Origin: Polaribacter marinaquae
GTDB taxonomy: Bacteria; Bacteroidota; Bacteroidia; Flavobacteriales; Flavobacteriaceae
Reading direction: 5' to 3'
Assembly (NCBI RefSeq): GCF_038019025.1
Contig: NZ_CP150496.1
Location: 2,000,001 to 2,064,000, forward strand
Length of the DNA: 64,000 nt
The notes beneath the pieces were generated by a model. That model had not been told where the DNA came from. It saw nothing but the letters and a program-made list of their open reading frames with translations, and ran no database searches. Both the position numbers and the translations under genes were made by a program. Of this stretch, positions 35,179 through 43,588 are shown in pieces (position 1 is the stretch's first letter; the number at the start of each line of letters is the position of its first letter).

Positions 35179-35588
35179 TTACGTTTAATTACGAAACCAA
35201 TTTTAAATTAGATAATGAGAGTTCAACAGAAAATTGGATTCAAACTATTATTGATAAACATAACTGTGAGTTAGGTGAAATTAATTATATTTTTTGTGAT
35301 GATAATTATCTTCATAAATTAAATGTTCAATTTTTACAACACGATACACTTACAGATATTATTAGTTTCGACAATTCACTTGGTAAACTTATAAATGGTG
35401 ATATATATATTTCTATTGAAAGGGTAGAGGATAATGCCAAAGATTTTAAAGTTTCATTTACTGAAGAATTGCATAGAGTAATTATTCACGGCGTTTTACA
35501 TTACATTGGTTTTAAAGATAAAACAGAAGCTGATCAAAATGAGATGACTTTACAAGAAAACCTTGCTTTAAAAGAGTTAAAATATTAA
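35175..35588 (+). CDS. ybeY: Endoribonuclease YbeY
   Basis: A 137-residue rRNA-maturation RNase involved in 16S 3' processing and ribosome quality control. The core FCDDNYLHKLNVQFLQHDTLTDIISFD (about 40-66) and the metal-site helix HGVLHYIGFKD (105-115) are clear. In the usual motif HGxLHLxGYDH the third ligand is His; here position 115 is Asp and 114 is Lys, so the zinc site is atypical. I recall similar substitutions in other Bacteroidota YbeY proteins. It overlaps the DUF4175 gene by four bases and precedes mnmG. Confidence 0.93.
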   Translation: MITFNYETNFKLDNESSTENWIQTIIDKHNCELGEINYIFCDDNYLHKLNVQFLQHDTLTDIISFDNSLGKLINGDIYISIERVEDNAKDFKVSFTEELHRVIIHGVLHYIGFKDKTEADQNEMTLQENLALKELKY

Positions 35589-35609
35589 AAATCAATAAGT
35601 TAATTTACA

Positions 35610-35625
35610 CGTTTCACGTGGAACT
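35610..35625. promoter_or_regulatory. parS-like palindrome upstream of mnmG
   Basis: CGTTTCACGTGGAACT matches the 16-base parS consensus (TGTTnCACGTGnAACA) at all inner 14 positions, with mismatches only at the two outermost bases. It lies 8 bases upstream of the mnmG ATG. Confidence 0.65.
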
Positions 35626-35632
35626 ATAAAAA

Positions 35633-37510
35633 ATGAGTTTATTTTCAACAATATTTGATGTTATAGTAGTTGGTGGTGGTCACGCTGGTAGTGAAGCAGC
35701 AGCAGCGAGTGCAAATATGGGTGCACATACATTGTTAATTACAATGAATTTGCAAAATATTGCGCAAATGAGTTGTAATCCTGCAATGGGTGGAATTGCA
35801 AAAGGACAGATAGTAAGAGAGATTGATGCGTTAGGTGGTTATAGCGGAATTGTGACTGATAAAACAGCAATACAATTTAAAATGCTTAATAAATCTAAAG
35901 GACCTGCAATGTGGAGTCCAAGAGCACAATCTGATAGAATGCAATTTGCAGAATGTTGGAGAACGATGCTAGAGCAAACAGATAATTTAGATTTTTATCA
36001 AGATTCTGTAAATGGTTTATTGTTTGATGGTGATAAAATTGTTGGTGTAAAAACTGCTTTAGGTTTAGAGATAAAATCTAAAACTGTTATTGTTACAGCA
36101 GGTACTTTTTTAAACGGATTGATTCATATTGGTGATAAAAGTTTTGGTGGTGGTAGAGCAGGTGAAGGTGCGTCAAAAGGAATTACAGAAGATTTAGTTG
36201 CGAAAGGTTTTGAATCTGGAAGAATGAAAACTGGAACTCCGCCAAGAGTTGATGGAAGATCTTTAGATTATTCTAAAATGTTAGAACAACCTGGTGATGA
36301 AATTACAGAAAAGTTTTCTTATTTACCAACCACAAAAGCATTACAAAAACAACGTTCTTGTTGGTTGACGTATACAAATCTTGATGTTCATGATTTACTT
36401 CGTGAAGGTTTTGATCGTTCGCCAATGTTTAATGGTAGAATACAATCTACGGGCCCGAGATATTGTCCTTCTATAGAAGATAAAATAGATCGTTTTGCAA
36501 CCAAAGATAGACATCAAATTTTTGTTGAACCAGAAGGTTGGTCTACGGTAGAAATGTATGTAAATGGTTTTTCTACTTCTTTGCCAGAAGATATTCAAGA
36601 TAAAGCAATACGTTCTATAGATGGTTTTGAAAACGTAAAGTTTTTAAGATATGGTTATGCGATAGAGTATGATTATTTTCCGCCTACACAATTAACACAT
36701 ACTTTAGAAACAAAGTTAATAGAGAACTTATATTTTGCTGGTCAAATTAACGGAACAACTGGTTATGAAGAAGCTGCTTCGCAAGGTCTAATGGCTGGTG
36801 TAAATGCTGCTTTAAAAGTACAAGATAAAGAACCTTTTATTTTAAAAAGGAATGAAGCTTATATTGGTGTTTTAATTGATGATTTAATCACTAAGGGTAC
36901 AGAAGAACCATATAGAATGTTTACTTCTCGTGCAGAATATAGAACTTTGTTAAGACAAGATAATGCAGATCTAAGATTAACACCAAGAGGTTTTGAAATT
37001 GGTTTAGCATCTAAAGAACGTATGGATCGTGTTTTAGAAAAGCAAGAAAAGACAGAAATGTTGATTCAGTTTTTGCATAAAACTAGTGTAAAACAAGAAG
37101 AGGTAAATCCTATTTTAGAGGCTAAAAATTTAGCATTAGTGAATCAATCTATGAAATTGTTTAAAATTGCTGCAAGACCTCAATTGTCTTTTGATGATTT
37201 TAAATCTATAAAAAAATTAAATGATTTTATAATTGAAAATAACATTCAACAAGATGTGATAGAGCAAGCTGAAATTCATTTAAAATATTCGGGATATATT
37301 GATAAAGAAAAGAACAATGCAGATAAATTAAATAGGTTAGAAAATGTTGTAATACCTTCTAATTTTAAATATGAAAAAGTAAAATCTCTTTCTTTTGAAG
37401 CTAGAGAAAAATTAAATAAAATTAAACCAGTATCTATTTCGCAAGCAAGTAGAATTAGCGGTGTATCACCTAGTGATATTTCTGTGCTTTTGGTTTATAT
37501 GGGAAGATAA
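35633..37510 (+). CDS. mnmG: tRNA modification enzyme MnmG (GidA)
   Basis: A 625-residue FAD-dependent enzyme that with MnmE installs the 5-carboxymethylaminomethyl group on U34 of tRNAs. The N-terminal FAD motif VVGGGHAGSEAA (about 11-22) is followed by SCNPAMGGIAKG, GGGRAGEGAS and MKTGTPPRV (Cys and Gly motifs of the family), and the C-terminal PVSISQASRISGVSPSDISVLLVY region binds tRNA. Length is normal. mnmG is often near the replication origin in bacteria, and parS-like palindromes bracket it here. Confidence 0.97.
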   Translation: MSLFSTIFDVIVVGGGHAGSEAAAASANMGAHTLLITMNLQNIAQMSCNPAMGGIAKGQIVREIDALGGYSGIVTDKTAIQFKMLNKSKGPAMWSPRAQSDRMQFAECWRTMLEQTDNLDFYQDSVNGLLFDGDKIVGVKTALGLEIKSKTVIVTAGTFLNGLIHIGDKSFGGGRAGEGASKGITEDLVAKGFESGRMKTGTPPRVDGRSLDYSKMLEQPGDEITEKFSYLPTTKALQKQRSCWLTYTNLDVHDLLREGFDRSPMFNGRIQSTGPRYCPSIEDKIDRFATKDRHQIFVEPEGWSTVEMYVNGFSTSLPEDIQDKAIRSIDGFENVKFLRYGYAIEYDYFPPTQLTHTLETKLIENLYFAGQINGTTGYEEAASQGLMAGVNAALKVQDKEPFILKRNEAYIGVLIDDLITKGTEEPYRMFTSRAEYRTLLRQDNADLRLTPRGFEIGLASKERMDRVLEKQEKTEMLIQFLHKTSVKQEEVNPILEAKNLALVNQSMKLFKIAARPQLSFDDFKSIKKLNDFIIENNIQQDVIEQAEIHLKYSGYIDKEKNNADKLNRLENVVIPSNFKYEKVKSLSFEAREKLNKIKPVSISQASRISGVSPSDISVLLVYMGR

Positions 37511-37529
37511 AAAAAAGAAAAATTGCAAA

Positions 37530-37545
37530 TGTTCCTCGTGGAACA
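37530..37545. promoter_or_regulatory. parS-like palindrome downstream of mnmG
   Basis: TGTTCCTCGTGGAACA differs from the pseudomonad-type parS TGTTCCACGTGGAACA at only one central base (A to T). It lies 19 bases after the mnmG stop. Confidence 0.7.
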
Positions 37546-37564
37546 AATTTAAAAATTGAGTAAT

Positions 37565-38422
37565 ATGGAGAATGAAAAAGAACTCTATACAAATTTAATC
37601 CCTCTTTTAAATTGTAAAGATTATACTGTTTCTGGTGATACTTTTGAAGTAATGCAGAACCAAGATTATGAAATGCTGGTTACGTCTCCTGTGCCAGCAG
37701 ATTTAGAAAACTACTATAAAAGTGAAAACTACATTTCACATACAGATAGTAAAAAATCACTGTTCGATAAAGTTTATCAAAAAGTAAAAAACCATACTTT
37801 AAAACAAAAGTTAAGTTTACTTAATTCTTTTAAAACAGAAACTAAATCTGTTTTAGATGTTGGTGCAGGAACCGGAGATTTTTTAAAAGTTTGTAAAAAT
37901 AATAGTTGGGAAACTTTTGGAGTAGAACCAAGTTTAGATGCTAAAAAAATTGCAGAAACTAAAGGTATCTTTTTAGAAAGTGATTTGTTTGAAATTTCAA
38001 ATAAGAAATTTGATGTTATTACTCTTTGGCATGTTTTAGAACATGTAGAGAGTTTAAAGAAAACTATTAAAACTTTAAAAAAATTATTAAAGCCAAATGG
38101 TAGGGTAGTGGTTGCTGTACCTAATTATAAAAGTTACGATGCAAAGTATTATAAAGAATATTGGGCTGCTTATGATGTACCAAGACATCTTTGGCATTTT
38201 AGTCAATGTTCTATTCATAAATTATTTTCTGAAGTAGAAATGATAGTAGAAAATACTTTACCTATGAAATTTGATAGTTATTATGTTTCATTATTAAGCG
38301 AAAAATACAAATCAGGTAAATCGAAACCTTTAAAAGCAAGTTACGTTGGTTTTGTATCAAATTTTAAAGCAAGATCAACTTCTGAGTATTCCTCACTGAT
38401 TTATGTTCTTAAAAACTACTAA
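37565..38422 (+). CDS. Class I SAM-dependent methyltransferase
   Basis: A 285-residue protein starting at the ATG at 37565 (an upstream TTG is weaker and just past the parS-like site). The SAM-binding motif VLDVGAGTGDFLKVC is at about 98-112, and VITLWHVLEHVESLKKTIK and LLKPNGRVVVAVPN are the following Methyltransf_23-type motifs. The N-terminal segment KDYTVSGDTFEVMQNQ and the C-terminal tail match the family that modifies sugars or polyprenyl-linked substrates, but the acceptor is unknown. It lies downstream of mnmG, separated by the second parS-like site. Confidence 0.85.
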   Translation: MENEKELYTNLIPLLNCKDYTVSGDTFEVMQNQDYEMLVTSPVPADLENYYKSENYISHTDSKKSLFDKVYQKVKNHTLKQKLSLLNSFKTETKSVLDVGAGTGDFLKVCKNNSWETFGVEPSLDAKKIAETKGIFLESDLFEISNKKFDVITLWHVLEHVESLKKTIKTLKKLLKPNGRVVVAVPNYKSYDAKYYKEYWAAYDVPRHLWHFSQCSIHKLFSEVEMIVENTLPMKFDSYYVSLLSEKYKSGKSKPLKASYVGFVSNFKARSTSEYSSLIYVLKNY

Positions 38423-38490
38423 AAACAGATTTTTAAAGGTTTTAATTGTGTTTTTATTACGAAAACGTATAAATACTATCTAATAATTAA

Positions 38491-38526
38491 AAAAGGTCTT
38501 AAAACGCATGTTTTAAGACCTTTTTT
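38491..38526. terminator. Bidirectional terminator
   Basis: Stem AAAAGGTCTTAAAAC / GTTTTAAGACCTTTT with GCAT loop and T-run on both strands. It separates the methyltransferase and the converging DoxX gene. Confidence 0.85.
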
Positions 38527-38575
38527 AATAGTTTTTAATTATTTTAAATTTATATTTAATAGTTTTTAATTATTT
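38525..38575. repeat. 20-bp direct repeat at DoxX 3' end
   Basis: The 20-base sequence at 38525-38544 recurs at 38556-38575, 31 bases later; both copies contain TAGTTTTTAATTATTT. The second copy overlaps the DoxX gene end (38566 onward), consistent with a local duplication. Confidence 0.7.
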
Positions 38576-38964
38576 AGAAGATAAACACCAATTACTGTTA
38601 AGATAAAATAGACGGTTAAAGACATCGCTCCTGCATAATCTTTTGCAAGACGTTGACCAACTAATAAAAAAAGTAAAGTAATCGCAGAGAGCTCAATTCC
38701 TAACAAAGCAATTTCTTTGGCTTCTGATGTGTAAATTTCATAAACTCCAATAATCATTAATATTGATGCGAAAATTTCTAAAACTAAAACTACAGCAAGT
38801 AAAACCGGAACGTAATTTTTTAATGGAGAGTTTTTAAAATGATCTTTTATAAATGCAATATTTCCTTTCCAGTCTGTTATTTTATCTATGCTAGATTGTA
38901 CATAAGTAATTATTAAAAAGAAAAGAATTAAAATTTCTGCAGGATAATTAGATAATAATTTCAT
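38566..38964 (-). CDS. DoxX family membrane protein
   Basis: A 132-residue protein with four hydrophobic segments (about 8-24, 48-70, 80-100, 108-130) and the DoxX-like opening ILILFFLIITYVQSSIDKITDWKGN. DoxX-type proteins are small inner-membrane proteins, some linked to oxidative stress or quinone systems; the reaction is unknown here. It is the last gene of a five-gene minus-strand cluster (dehydrogenase, DUF1801, VOC, coiled-coil protein, DoxX), four bases after its neighbour. Confidence 0.8.
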   Translation of the reverse strand: MKLLSNYPAEILILFFLIITYVQSSIDKITDWKGNIAFIKDHFKNSPLKNYVPVLLAVVLVLEIFASILMIIGVYEIYTSEAKEIALLGIELSAITLLFLLVGQRLAKDYAGAMSLTVYFILTVIGVYLLNN

Positions 38965-38968
38965 GTTT

Positions 38969-39343
38969 TTATTTTCCGAATAATCGTTTAAAAAATCCTT
39001 TTGTTTTAGTTGTAGCTTCTTCTATTCCTTCTTTAGCATCTTCTGCTAAATCTGCTAAATTTTCTACTGCATCACTGGCTTTTTCAGAGACATCTTCTAA
39101 AACTTCTTTGGCATCATCTGTATATTCATCTAACTTCTCTTTTACTTTGTCAATATTTTCTTCAGAAAAAGTTTCATTCATTTTTTCTTTTACTGTTTCA
39201 AAAGCTTCTTTAGATTCTTCTTTTAACTCTGTTGCTTTATCTTTTACCTCCTTTTTAAGCTCTTTTGCTTGTTGTTTTATATTTTCTAAAGCATTTTTAT
39301 CAGTGTTTTTTACACTTTTATTTGGTGTTAAATCTTTATTCAT
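38969..39343 (-). CDS. Charged helical repeat protein (YtxH/LEA-like)
   Basis: A 124-residue, highly charged protein made of short amphipathic-helix repeats (KELKKEVKDKATELKEE, AKEVLEDVSEKASDAVENL) with a basic/hydrophobic C-terminus GFFKRLFGK. It has no signal peptide or clear membrane helix. The 11-residue-like periodicity resembles LEA/apolipoprotein-type or YtxH stress proteins. A protective or membrane-surface role is plausible but not established. It is four bases from the downstream DoxX gene. Confidence 0.75.
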   Translation of the reverse strand: MNKDLTPNKSVKNTDKNALENIKQQAKELKKEVKDKATELKEESKEAFETVKEKMNETFSEENIDKVKEKLDEYTDDAKEVLEDVSEKASDAVENLADLAEDAKEGIEEATTKTKGFFKRLFGK

Positions 39344-39375
39344 TTTTATTAATTATATGATTATCAGTGTTCTAT

Positions 39376-39765
39376 TTATTTAAAAGCTTCATCTACTGGC
39401 TCCCAAAGTTCTATTTTATTGTTTTCGTTGTCTAAAATCCATCCAAATTTACCATATTCAAATTCCTGAATTTCACCAACAACAGTTACACCTTCTTCTT
39501 TTAGTTGTGCTAATAATTCAACTAAATTTTCTACCCTATAATTAAACATAAAGTCTTTTTTAGAAGGTTCAAAATAATCTGTATCGCTGCTAAAAGGACT
39601 CCATTGTGTGGTAGCGTCTTTACCGTCTTTATCTTTCCACCAAAAAGTAGCACCCCAATCGTCTGTATTAAAACCTAAATGTTTTTGATACCAATCTTTT
39701 GCATTTTGTGGATTATCAGATTTAAAAAATACACCACCAATTCCTATTACTTTTCCTTTTTTCAT
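39376..39765 (-). CDS. VOC (glyoxalase/bleomycin-resistance) family protein
   Basis: A 129-residue vicinal-oxygen-chelate protein with two beta-alpha-beta-beta-beta modules: GIGGVFFKSDNPQNAKDWYQKHLGFN (about 7-32), FMFNYRVENLVELLAQLKEEGVTVVGE (about 73-99) and the terminal GKFGWILDNENNKIELWEPVD (metal Glu near residue 121). Substrate unknown; it could detoxify a small electrophile or dioxygenate. Its start codon directly abuts the stop codon of the DUF1801 gene. Confidence 0.85.
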   Translation of the reverse strand: MKKGKVIGIGGVFFKSDNPQNAKDWYQKHLGFNTDDWGATFWWKDKDGKDATTQWSPFSSDTDYFEPSKKDFMFNYRVENLVELLAQLKEEGVTVVGEIQEFEYGKFGWILDNENNKIELWEPVDEAFK

Positions 39766-40224
39766 CTATTTGTTATTAATTGAAGATTCATACAAAGAAA
39801 TCCAATCTTCTACAGTTACTTTTTTACACAATGCTGCAATTAACTCAAACGGAATTTCTTCTATTTTTTTGAATCGGATACAACTTTTACCCATATCTAA
39901 TTTTCTTTTGCAATGTTTTGGATATTCATTTACAAACCAATTCTTCAATTTTTCATTTGCATAAATACCGCTATGATATAAATTTATAGAGTTTTTTTGT
40001 GATGCAAAACTCATAAAAGGCAATGGTTCTTTTGGATTGCAATGATAACCGTTTGGATAAATTGAATGTGGTACATAAAAGCTAATAAAATTGTATTGCA
40101 TACCTTCTTCAAATCCTTTTGGTAGATTTTCTTTGATAATTTTACGCAGTTTTTTAAGCGTTTCTTGTCGCTCTTTCGGAACCTGATTTATATAATCTTC
40201 TGGTGAATTTGCCTTGTATTGCAT
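39766..40224 (-). CDS. DUF1801 domain protein
   Basis: A 152-residue cytoplasmic protein with the DUF1801/YdhG-type pattern: SPEDYINQVPKERQETLKKLRKIIKENLPKGFEEGMQYNFISFYVP and SFASQKNSINLYHSGIY, followed by MGKSCIRFKKIEEIP. The family function is not established; structures resemble the iron-uptake-related YdhG fold. It is immediately adjacent to the VOC gene and 24 bases from the dehydrogenase gene, in one probable operon. Confidence 0.82.
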   Translation of the reverse strand: MQYKANSPEDYINQVPKERQETLKKLRKIIKENLPKGFEEGMQYNFISFYVPHSIYPNGYHCNPKEPLPFMSFASQKNSINLYHSGIYANEKLKNWFVNEYPKHCKRKLDMGKSCIRFKKIEEIPFELIAALCKKVTVEDWISLYESSINNK

Positions 40225-40248
40225 TTGTATAAATTTAGTGCTAACAAG

Positions 40249-41187
40249 TTAACAAAATTTAGATTTAATTTTATTTACAATAGTTTGAGCTAACCTTTCT
40301 TTGCTTTCAATTGTCCATCCGGCAACATGTGGCGATAAGATAACTCTATCAGAATTTATTAAATATTCGAAAGCTTCTGGCATTTTATTATCTGAAAATA
40401 GGTTTTCGAAAGATGATTTTTCGTATTCTAAAACATCCAAACCTGCGCCTAAAATTTTACCAAATTTTAGAGCTTCAACCAAATCTTTAGTAACTACAGA
40501 TGTTCCACGTGCGGTATTTATCAGCCAAAAATTCTTTTTAAAATTATTGATAAACGCTGCATTGATCATATTTTTAGTTAAAGGTGTTTGTGGTGTATGT
40601 AAACTTAAAACATCTGCTTTTTCTTGCAATTCTTTTAAAGAAACTTGCTTGCAGTTTTTGTCGCCAACATTTGGTTTTAAATCATAACAAAATACTTCTA
40701 CATCAAAACCGCGTAATTTTTTTGCAAAAGATTTTCCCATGTTACCATAACCAATTAAACCTACTGTTCTACCGTCTAATTCTATGCCTCTATTATCTTC
40801 TCGAAGCCATTTACCATTTCTAACCTCTTTATCGGCTTTATTTAGCTTGTTAAACAAAGAAAGCAGCATTGCTAAAGAATGTTCGCCTACAGCGTTTCTA
40901 TTGCCTTCTGGTGCAGCAATTAGAGTTATTCCTTTGCTTTCGGCATAATCGCAATCTATATTTTCTAAACCAGCGCCAACTCTACCAATAAATTTTAAAT
41001 TTTTGGCTTTATCTAAGAATGCTTTATCAATAGAAAAACGACTTCTAATGATAAAACCATCATACAAATGAATTTTTTCTTCTACAGTTTTTTTCGAAGA
41101 AGTATAATCTTCATCATTAGTAAAACCTAAAGCATTTAATTGATTTATTAACAATGGATGGTTAGAATCTAAATGTAAAATTTTCAT
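40249..41187 (-). CDS. D-2-hydroxyacid dehydrogenase family protein
   Basis: A 312-residue NAD(P)-dependent enzyme with the SerA/hydroxyacid-dehydrogenase fold: VGLIGYGNMGKSFAKKL (about 143-159) is the Rossmann cofactor motif, and the catalytic Arg/Glu/His are in NTARGTSVV, GAGLDVLEYE and LSPHVAGW. It starts with an N-terminal substrate-binding half (KILHLDSNHPLLINQLNALGF). It could be phosphoglycerate dehydrogenase-like or a 2-ketoacid reductase; the substrate cannot be fixed. It leads the five-gene minus-strand cluster. Confidence 0.88.
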   Translation of the reverse strand: MKILHLDSNHPLLINQLNALGFTNDEDYTSSKKTVEEKIHLYDGFIIRSRFSIDKAFLDKAKNLKFIGRVGAGLENIDCDYAESKGITLIAAPEGNRNAVGEHSLAMLLSLFNKLNKADKEVRNGKWLREDNRGIELDGRTVGLIGYGNMGKSFAKKLRGFDVEVFCYDLKPNVGDKNCKQVSLKELQEKADVLSLHTPQTPLTKNMINAAFINNFKKNFWLINTARGTSVVTKDLVEALKFGKILGAGLDVLEYEKSSFENLFSDNKMPEAFEYLINSDRVILSPHVAGWTIESKERLAQTIVNKIKSKFC

Positions 41188-41215
41188 GTTTTTTACTTTA
41201 ATTTATTGGATAAAA

Positions 41216-41260
41216 ATAAAGGCAGAAATCTAAAAAATGTCTCTAGATTTCTGCCTTTAT
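41216..41260 (-). terminator. panB terminator
   Basis: A long stem, ATAAAGGCAGAAATCT / AGATTTCTGCCTTTAT, 26 bases after the panB stop on the minus strand. Confidence 0.85.
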
Positions 41261-41285
41261 ATAAAATTATAAGTTTTAATTTTTA

Positions 41286-42104
41286 TTAGTATTGTTCTTT
41301 TTCGCTTGGGAAATCTCCGCTTTTAACATCAGAAATATAATTCTCGAAAGCGCCTGTCATGTCTTTGTATAAATCTAAATATCTACGTAAAAAACGAGGG
41401 TTAAATTCATGTGTCATTCCAATCATATCATGCGTAACCAAAACTTGTCCGTCTACGCCGTTACCAGCACCAATACCAATTACCGGAATTGTTAATGCAT
41501 CTGCTACTTTTTTAGCTAAAGAAGCCGGTACTTTTTCTAGAACCAATGCAAAACAACCAATTCTCTCTAACATTAATGCATCTTCCATTAATTTTTCTGC
41601 TTCTTCTTCTTCTTTTGCTCTTACGGTATACGTACCAAATTTATAGATAGATTGTGGTGTTAAACCCAAGTGACCCATTACCGGAATACCGGCATTTAAT
41701 ATTCTTTTTATAGATTCTTTAACCTCTTTACCACCTTCTAATTTTATAGAATGTCCGCCAGATTCTTTCATAATTCTAATAGCAGAACGCAGTGCTTCTT
41801 TTGGGTCAGATTGATAACTACCAAAAGGTAAATCTACCACAACCAAACAACGTTCTATTGCTCTAACTACAGAACTTGCATGATAAATCATTTGATCTAA
41901 AGTAATTGGCAATGTTGTTTCGTGACCCGCCATAACGTTAGATGCAGAATCTCCTACAAGTAAAACATCGATTCCAGAACCATCTAAAATTTTTGCCATT
42001 GTAAAATCGTAAGCAGTTAACATGGATATTTTTTCTCCATTTGCTTTCATTTCTACCAAAGATTTTACGGTAACACGTTTATATTGCTTCTTAGCTACAG
42101 ACAT
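41286..42104 (-). CDS. panB: 3-methyl-2-oxobutanoate hydroxymethyltransferase
   Basis: A 272-residue enzyme that transfers a hydroxymethyl group from methylene-THF to alpha-ketoisovalerate, the first committed step to pantothenate and CoA. Conserved segments are [39 protein letters not shown] (about 27-65, with metal-binding Asp), [29 protein letters not shown] (about 140) and VIGIGAG. Length is standard. No other pantothenate gene is next to it. Confidence 0.96.
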   Translation of the reverse strand: MSVAKKQYKRVTVKSLVEMKANGEKISMLTAYDFTMAKILDGSGIDVLLVGDSASNVMAGHETTLPITLDQMIYHASSVVRAIERCLVVVDLPFGSYQSDPKEALRSAIRIMKESGGHSIKLEGGKEVKESIKRILNAGIPVMGHLGLTPQSIYKFGTYTVRAKEEEEAEKLMEDALMLERIGCFALVLEKVPASLAKKVADALTIPVIGIGAGNGVDGQVLVTHDMIGMTHEFNPRFLRRYLDLYKDMTGAFENYISDVKSGDFPSEKEQY

Positions 42105-42231
42105 ATTTTTATCATTTTATTAGGTTGTAAAAGTAAGGAATATCAATAGATATTTTGGTATTTAAAATTCTAGGGATAAAAAATTATTATTTTAAAATTA
42201 GTAGTTTTATGTTTTTAAAAATCAAAACAGT

Positions 42232-42711
42232 ATGTTACAAAAGTTCGTTTTTATTATTTTAGTTTTAGGATTTAATGTGTTATTTGCCCAAAATAAATCA
42301 GAAGAAATAGCAATTAAAAATGTTATTCATACTTTTTTTGAAGGATTACACAAAGGTGATAGTACAATTATGAAAAAGACTTTGCATAAAAATATTAAAA
42401 TACAAACCACAAGTACAAATAAAAAAGGTTTACCTATTCTAAAAACAGAAACTAGAAATCAATTATTAACAAGTATTGCTAAAAAAAATCCGGAGTATGT
42501 TTATTTAGAAAAATTACTGTCTTACACAATTAAGATTGATGGAAACTTAGCTTCTGTTTGGACACCTTATGAGTTTTATTTTAATGAGAAGTTTAGTCAT
42601 TGTGGTGCAAACTCTTTTCAGTTGTTTAATGATAACGGAACCTGGAAAATTATTTATTTAGTTGATATGAGACGAAGAGAAGATTGTAACTATTTAAAAG
42701 AAAAAAATTAA
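42232..42711 (+). CDS. Secreted NTF2-like (SnoaL/DUF4440-type) protein
   Basis: A 159-residue protein with a signal peptide (1-19, ending LFAQN) and a single cone-like NTF2 domain: SEEIAIKNVIHTFFEGLHKGDSTIMKKTLHKNIKIQTT, SYTIKIDGNLASVWTPYEFYFNEKFSHCGANSFQLFNDNGTWKIIYL. This family is often annotated as nuclear transport factor 2 family or putative lumazine-binding. Ligand and function are unknown. It precedes the second ECF sigma gene by 27 bases, and may be in the same unit or simply adjacent. Confidence 0.85.
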   Translation: MLQKFVFIILVLGFNVLFAQNKSEEIAIKNVIHTFFEGLHKGDSTIMKKTLHKNIKIQTTSTNKKGLPILKTETRNQLLTSIAKKNPEYVYLEKLLSYTIKIDGNLASVWTPYEFYFNEKFSHCGANSFQLFNDNGTWKIIYLVDMRRREDCNYLKEKN

Positions 42712-42714
42712 CGT

Positions 42715-42722
42715 TATCTTTG
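42715..42722 (+). promoter_or_regulatory. Promoter -7 element for the second ECF sigma gene
   Basis: TATCTTTG, an exact TAnnTTTG match, 16 bases before the ATG at 42739. A TTTA at about 42693 is a weak -33 candidate. Confidence 0.5.
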
Positions 42723-42738
42723 AGGCTTTAAATTATCA

Positions 42739-43305
42739 ATGGCAGAAAAAATACACACAATAAATACAAATAAATGGATAGATAATTATGCCGATTATTT
42801 GTATAATTACGCTATTTCTCGTGTTAATAACAGTGATTTGGCCAAAGATCTTGTGCAAGAAACTTTTTTTGCAGGATTAAAATCTGCAAAGAATTTTAAA
42901 GGAAAAGCTTCTGAAAGAACTTGGTTGGTTTCTATTTTAAAAAGAAAAATTATAGATCATTATAGAAAAATAAATTCTAAAAAAGGACAGGCAGAAGTTC
43001 GAATGAATTTTTATAATGATGGCGAAAATGAAGGAGATTGGTTAGAAGAAAGAGTACCACAAAAGTGGGATAATACTTCTGAAACTTCTATAGAAAATGA
43101 AGAATTAAAAGACCAATTAGAAGCTTGTATAGACAATTTGCCAGAAAAATATGCAATGGTTTTTAGAATGAAAACTGTGCAAGAATTTGAAACGGAAGAA
43201 ATTTGTAAGGAGTTAGATATTACAGCGTCAAACTTATGGGTTATTATACACAGAGCTAGAACTCAGCTTAGAAAATGTATGGAAGATAACTGGTTTAATA
43301 ATTAA
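42739..43305 (+). CDS. ECF sigma factor with soluble zinc anti-sigma partner
   Basis: A 188-residue sigma-70 family factor: region 2 YAISRVNNSDLAKDLVQETFFAGLKSAKNFKGKASERTWLVSILKRKIIDHYR (about 27-77) and region 4 CIDNLPEKYAMVFRMKTVQEFETEEICKELDITASNLWVIIHRARTQLRKCME (about 131-182). The DxVQETFFxxxK pattern is typical of the ECF group regulated by ZAS-type anti-sigmas. The next gene, three bases later, encodes a small protein with a HxxxCxxC motif. There is no FecR or receptor here, so it is a different type of system from the one at 16 kb. Likely signals are redox or metal stress, by analogy only. Confidence 0.92.
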   Translation: MAEKIHTINTNKWIDNYADYLYNYAISRVNNSDLAKDLVQETFFAGLKSAKNFKGKASERTWLVSILKRKIIDHYRKINSKKGQAEVRMNFYNDGENEGDWLEERVPQKWDNTSETSIENEELKDQLEACIDNLPEKYAMVFRMKTVQEFETEEICKELDITASNLWVIIHRARTQLRKCMEDNWFNN

Positions 43306-43308
43306 GAA

Positions 43309-43572
43309 ATGTTTAAGAGTTTAAAAATTACCTGCGACGAAGCCACAGCAATTTGTGATAAAAACCAATATGGCGAAGCTTCTATTAAAGAGCTAATAAA
43401 GTTAAATATTCACTTTATTAAATGTAGAATTTGTGCAAAATATACCAAACAAAACATGGCTTTAAGTAAACTTTACAAAGGCTATTCTAAAAATTGTAAG
43501 AGTATAAAACATTGTTTGTCATCCGAAGAAAAAGACGCTTTAAAAAATGCTTTAGAAGAAAGCAACCAATAA
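43309..43572 (+). CDS. Putative zinc anti-sigma factor (ZAS, soluble)
   Basis: An 87-residue protein with His35-x3-Cys39-x2-Cys42 (LNIHFIKCRICAKY), the core signature of zinc-binding anti-sigma domains, preceded by ITCDEATAICDKNQYGEASIKELIKLN, which matches the helical start of ZAS domains (Cys9, Cys16 extra). It has no transmembrane helix, so the anti-sigma would act in the cytoplasm, as in RsrA. It begins three bases after the sigma stop. The call rests on the motif and adjacency; zinc binding is inferred. Confidence 0.72.
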   Translation: MFKSLKITCDEATAICDKNQYGEASIKELIKLNIHFIKCRICAKYTKQNMALSKLYKGYSKNCKSIKHCLSSEEKDALKNALEESNQ

Positions 43573-43588
43573 AACAAATAACAATATT

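Noticed and set aside
40501-40511. TGTTCCACGTG, a parS half-like sequence
   Set aside because: It lies inside the dehydrogenase coding sequence, its other half (CGGTATTT) does not match, and it fits the codons for a conserved ARGTS motif read on the minus strand.
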